From positions 1 to 8,560 of the forward strand of contig PCAG01000054.1 in assembly GCA_002730475.1 (NCBI GenBank): a DNA stretch of 8,560 nucleotides, in the 5' to 3' direction. The translations under genes and the position numbers were made by a program. The DNA comes from Spirochaetales bacterium. GTDB taxonomy: Bacteria > Desulfobacterota_D > UBA1144. Positions 6,941 through 8,560 of this stretch are shown here, piece after piece (within the stretch, counting starts at the first letter, position 1; every line of letters starts with the position of its first letter). Below the pieces are notes generated by a model. That model searched no databases and had not been told where the DNA came from. It worked only from the letters and a program-made list of their open reading frames with translations.

Positions 6941-8560
6941 ATGTTAAAAAATATAATAAAAAAAATATTCGGCTCTGATAATGAAAGAGAAGTATCTAGA
7001 ATTAACAAACTTGTAGATCAAATTAATCAACTAGAAGAAAAGTACTCCAAAGAGGATATAGGAGAACTAAAAAATATATTTCTTAATTTTAGAAATAATG
7101 AATCTAATGAGAAAAATATTGATTTGCTAATCCCAGATGTCTTTGCTATTGTTAGGGAAATTTCCAAAAGAAAACTCGGCTTAAGACCTTATGATGTCCA
7201 ACTGATTGGAGGAGTGGTGCTCCATGAGGGTAAGATTGCGGAGATGAAAACGGGTGAGGGTAAAACATTAGTTGCATGTATGCCGGTGGTTCTCAATTCC
7301 ATTACAGGTAATGGTGTCCACTTAATAACCGTGAATGACTATCTAGCAAGAAGAGACGCCTTATGGATGTCACCGATTTATGTAGCACTTGGCCTCAAGG
7401 TCGGGGTATTAAATAATGATATATCTTATACGATTAATCTAAAAGAAGGTGATGATGAACTTATTCTAGTCGAATCAAAAAGACAAGAAGCTTATCAATG
7501 TGATGTTATATACGGAACTAATAGCGAATTTGGATTTGATTATTTGAGAGACAACATGAAGTATTCGTCTGAAGAAGTTACTCAAAGAGGACATCATTTC
7601 GCCATTGTAGATGAAGTTGATAGTATATTAATCGATGAGGCAAGAACACCTTTAATAATATCTGGACCAACTGATACCTCATCGATTGATTATAAAAAAA
7701 TTAATCAAGTAGCAAAAAGTTTAAGTTTAGATGATATTTCCAAAGACGAGAAAACAAAACAAGTTTTTATTCTGGATTCAGGTGTTGAGAAAATTGAAAA
7801 ATCGCTGAATCTAACTAATCTGTATGATCCAGCAAATCTTGCAATTCTACATTCTACAAATCAGGCCCTCAGAGCGCTACATATGTTTGAAAGAGATACG
7901 GAGTATGTGGTCCAAGATAATAAAATTATCATTGTTGATGAATTTACTGGGAGGTTGATGCCAAGTCGAAGATGGAGTGATGGATTGCACCAGGCTATTG
8001 AAACAAAAGAAAATGTTGAAGTAGAAGAAGAAAATCAAACTCTTGCATCAATCACCATACAAAATTATTTCCGGATGTATAAAAAGTTATCCGGCATGAC
8101 AGGAACGGCCGATACTGAAGCTCTTGAGTTTCAGAATATCTATAATCTTAAAGTTGTAGTAATACCTACCAATGCCCCAATGATTCGAAATGATCTTAAT
8201 GATTTAATTTATAGAACCCAAAAAGAAAAATTTGTAGCGATAATTCAGACTATAGTTGAATTTAATACGAAAGGCAATCCAATGCTTGTTGGAACTATAT
8301 CGGTTGAAAAATCGGAACAATTAAGTAGGGATTTAAAACAAAGAGGTATTCACCATCAAGTCTTAAACGCAAAGAACCATGAGTTTGAGGCCAACATTGT
8401 TGCACAAGCTGGAAGGCTTGGCTCTGTAACGATAGCTACAAATATGGCGGGTAGGGGGACCGATATTGTGCTTGGCGGGAATAAAGATTTTACCCTAGGG
8501 GGCGATATTGATCTAAATGAGAAAGATACGATTATAAAAGAAATGGATTCAGAGAAAGAA
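6941..8560 (+). CDS. secA: preprotein translocase ATPase SecA, 3' end outside window
   Basis: The frame is open from the ATG at 6941 to the window end with no stop, giving the first 540 residues of a protein normally about 830-950 long. SecA drives export of unfolded preproteins through SecYEG at the inner membrane. Nucleotide-binding domain 1 has [11 protein letters not shown] (81-91), Walker A MKTGEGKT (102-109), [26 protein letters not shown] and the Walker B/DEAD motif [16 protein letters not shown] (223-238). The preprotein cross-linking domain fills about 240-330. It is followed by [21 protein letters not shown] (332-352), SGMTGTAD (384-391) and, in nucleotide-binding domain 2, [15 protein letters not shown] (500-514). 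The zinc-binding tail and helical domains lie beyond the window. The start fits the family N-terminus (short, basic, ending KKIFG). No strong Shine-Dalgarno sequence is present, only GGTG two bases before the ATG. It probably shares a transcript with smc, 22 bases upstream. Confidence 0.96.
   Translation, partial: MLKNIIKKIFGSDNEREVSRINKLVDQINQLEEKYSKEDIGELKNIFLNFRNNESNEKNIDLLIPDVFAIVREISKRKLGLRPYDVQLIGGVVLHEGKIAEMKTGEGKTLVACMPVVLNSITGNGVHLITVNDYLARRDALWMSPIYVALGLKVGVLNNDISYTINLKEGDDELILVESKRQEAYQCDVIYGTNSEFGFDYLRDNMKYSSEEVTQRGHHFAIVDEVDSILIDEARTPLIISGPTDTSSIDYKKINQVAKSLSLDDISKDEKTKQVFILDSGVEKIEKSLNLTNLYDPANLAILHSTNQALRALHMFERDTEYVVQDNKIIIVDEFTGRLMPSRRWSDGLHQAIETKENVEVEEENQTLASITIQNYFRMYKKLSGMTGTADTEALEFQNIYNLKVVVIPTNAPMIRNDLNDLIYRTQKEKFVAIIQTIVEFNTKGNPMLVGTISVEKSEQLSRDLKQRGIHHQVLNAKNHEFEANIVAQAGRLGSVTIATNMAGRGTDIVLGGNKDFTLGGDIDLNEKDTIIKEMDSEKE

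Noticed and set aside
1..8560. Recoding of TGA as tryptophan, suggested by no complete gene here ending in TGA
   Set aside because: Tryptophans at conserved sites are written TGG, and I see no in-frame TGA within conserved coding sequence. TAA and TAG stops are expected at this base composition.
1..8560. Mobile element, CRISPR array, tRNA or toxin-antitoxin pair
   Set aside because: Intergenic gaps are at most 82 bases, with no repeats, terminal inverted repeats, cloverleaf or small gene pairs seen on either strand.

Overview
The window is about one-third GC by eye, gene-dense, and holds seven protein genes. The two at the edges are cut by the window. The predicted proteins point to a Gram-negative bacterium with a low-GC, streamlined genome: a Do/HtrA periplasmic protease, a membrane-anchored PpiD-like folding factor, an exported small nuclease, SMC and SecA. 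The lineage is not settled. The protease reads like a proteobacterial Do protease. The SMC head reads 'VIPQGQIE' where alphaproteobacterial SMCs, as I remember them, usually have an SPALVSQGRI-type sequence, so a plain alphaproteobacterial origin looks doubtful. No RNA genes, insertion sequences, CRISPR arrays, tandem repeats or prophage genes were seen, and no gap between genes exceeds 100 bases.

Layout. Bases 2-904 (+) are the 3' two-thirds of a Do-type protease gene, from just before the catalytic serine through two PDZ domains. Converging on it is a minus-strand unit, thiS-thiG-nuclease (2293 down to 933). It carries the thiazole sulfur carrier, thiazole synthase and a small exported SNase-like nuclease, with gaps of 3 and -1 bases. 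Diverging from thiS across 55 bases is a plus-strand run: a PpiD-like protein (2349-3881), smc (3964-6918) and secA (6941 to beyond the window end).

Functionally, protease, PpiD-like protein and SecA all serve protein export and envelope quality control. SMC serves chromosome compaction and segregation. ThiS and ThiG supply the thiazole half of thiamin. Three starts are argued from sequence: thiS at 2293, smc at 3964, and secA at 6941, whose reading frame stays open to the window end.

No obviously new multi-gene system is visible. The points most worth a second look are a compact SMC with short arms, altered hinge glycines and a cysteine cluster; a PpiD-like protein with no clear parvulin domain; a nuclease translationally coupled to thiG and lacking the family's C-terminal part; start sites without Shine-Dalgarno sequences next to -10-like boxes; and an abrupt GC step inside the protease gene.
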